Assembly (NCBI GenBank): GCA_905192805.1
Contig: CAJJMF010000030.1
Location: forward strand, 1-17,917
Origin: an uncultured Sutterella sp.
Lineage (GTDB): Bacteria; Pseudomonadota; Gammaproteobacteria; Burkholderiales; Burkholderiaceae_F
DNA: 17,917 nucleotides
Reading direction: 5' to 3'
Shown here: positions 17,239-17,917 of the stretch, piece after piece
Layout of the letters: each line of letters begins with the position of its first letter
How positions within the stretch are numbered: the stretch's first letter is position 1
The notes under the pieces: model-generated
What the model saw: the letters and a program-made list of their open reading frames with translations, nothing else
Databases searched by the model: none
What the model was told of the DNA's origin: nothing
Position numbers and translations under genes: made by a program

Positions 17239-17688
17239 TTATCGGAAAAGGAGGCCGTGAGGTAGCGGCACTTGCAAAAAGAGGGAGAAGACAGCGTACA
17301 CGAGCGCCACCAAGCAAATGAGCACAATGAGAATGTGCAACTTGGGAACTTTAAGAAAAAGCATCGTGAGCACCAAATAAATGGCGGCCGCTAAGTAATA
17401 CCCCACTACGTACATCAGTACCAGGAAGAGTACACAACCCGCGATAATGCCAAAAAACTGCTTGATTTGGAAGTCTTTAAAGACCACAGGTAAATCGTTT
17501 TCCACCTGATGCGTCAGACGCCATCTCAGAAGGCATTGGGCTAAGTAGAGGGTATTGAGGGCCGTCATGGCGATGATGAGCCCCATCGGGTACGTCTGGG
17601 CTTCCGGGGGAAGCTCAATCGTCATAATAAAGAAGCCGAGCGCGACAGCGTAAATAAAGCCAATCACGCCAAAATCAGATTTTTTCAT
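17239..17688 (-). CDS. tctB: TctB small membrane subunit of the tripartite tricarboxylate transporter
   Basis: This is the small, poorly conserved inner-membrane partner of TctA. Its 149 residues show hydrophobic segments at about 7-24, 35-53, 77-93, 95-112 and 117-138. A polar loop between 54 and 76 contains the only long charged stretch. The pattern YVVGYYLAAAIYLVLTMLFL near 93-112 and the end FLQVPLPHG are typical of TctB. The ATG at 17688 is fixed by an in-frame TGA nine bases upstream, and no good Shine-Dalgarno sequence lies before it (the bases read GACCTCAC), which is unusual for this operon. It is the first gene of the tctBA unit, and its stop is 9 nt from the tctA start. Identification rests on topology, motifs and position. 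Confidence 0.9.
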   Translation of the reverse strand: MKKSDFGVIGFIYAVALGFFIMTIELPPEAQTYPMGLIIAMTALNTLYLAQCLLRWRLTHQVENDLPVVFKDFQIKQFFGIIAGCVLFLVLMYVVGYYLAAAIYLVLTMLFLKVPKLHILIVLICLVALVYAVFSLFLQVPLPHGLLFR

Positions 17689-17689
17689 G

Positions 17690-17761
17690 TGAGGTCAATG
17701 TGATGGAAAAACAAAGACGCACGCATTCTGTCGCACCCATGGCCCTTTCGTCAAGACCTCA
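17690..17761. repeat. Inverted repeat flanking the tctB promoter
   Basis: TGAGGTC (17690-17696) and GACCTCA (17755-17761) are perfect inverted copies 65 bp apart. One lies just before the tctB start codon and the other directly upstream of the -35 box. Such spacing could suit a regulator that loops DNA, but a 7-bp match is short and may be chance. Confidence 0.3.
17725..17754 (-). promoter_or_regulatory. Predicted sigma-70 promoter of tctBA
   Basis: The minus strand reads TTGACG (17754-17749, five of six), an 18-bp spacer, and CAGAAT (17730-17725, four of six). Transcription should start near 17718, leaving a leader of about 30 nt. CGCAC occurs twice around the -10 box (17718-17722 and 17732-17736). 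It is the best promoter match in the stretch before tctB. Confidence 0.5.
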
Positions 17762-17917
17762 ACAGAGTGGATCACGAGCTATTTGCATACTGTTTGACGT
17801 GGTAGGAAAGGAAAAATGGGATTTGCTCCGTATTAACCCTTAGTTAAGACATTTTACCTATTGAATCATATTTTTTAAAAAGTTTTGCCTAATGTCTGAG
17901 CATGGCGTTGAGGATAG
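17762..17917. other. Intergenic region upstream of tctB, running to the window edge
   Basis: No gene can be supported here. Bases 17830-17890 are markedly AT-rich, with a run of T then A at about 17871-17881, like a promoter or UP-element region. An open frame on the plus strand begins with ATG at 17892 and has eight codons before the edge, without a Shine-Dalgarno sequence. It may be the start of a divergent gene, possibly a regulator, but this is not called. Confidence 0.35.

Overview
The window looks like a stretch of a Gram-negative bacterial chromosome. It holds an outer-membrane autotransporter and a complete tripartite tricarboxylate transporter (TTT) with a periplasmic Bug-type receptor. 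That combination is typical of Betaproteobacteria (Burkholderiales). A giant PATR-type autotransporter beside a TTT system makes a gut Sutterellaceae-like organism (Sutterella, Parasutterella and relatives) my best guess. This is inferred from gene content only. No rRNA, tRNA, CRISPR array, transposase or phage gene was seen.

Positions 1-14379 (+) are the 3' part of one enormous open reading frame, still open at the left edge, with 4792 codons visible. It encodes a type Va autotransporter. The passenger is a long array of autotransporter-associated beta-strand repeats. These are organised in a higher-order unit of about 350 residues (about 1.04 kb) that recurs at least eleven times. After the array come a conserved C-terminal passenger part, a helical linker and a beta-barrel ending in Phe. 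The signal peptide and N-terminus lie outside the window.

Positions 14380-14512 separate this gene from the convergent tctC. They hold three hairpins, including a strong terminator with an A-tract and a T-tract that can serve both directions.

Positions 14513-17688 (all minus strand) hold the TTT system. tctB and tctA are 9 nt apart and form one transcription unit that ends in a clear intrinsic terminator. tctC, the periplasmic binding protein, follows after 251 bp and has its own promoter with a perfect -35 box. Four adjoining palindromes overlap or closely follow this promoter, and the leader can fold into two mutually exclusive hairpins. TctC should capture a carboxylate in the periplasm and pass it to the TctA/TctB membrane permease. 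The separate promoter suggests that the receptor is made at a different level from the permease.

Positions 17689-17917 hold the tctBA promoter and an AT-rich stretch. A divergent gene may begin at the right edge, but too little is visible to call it.
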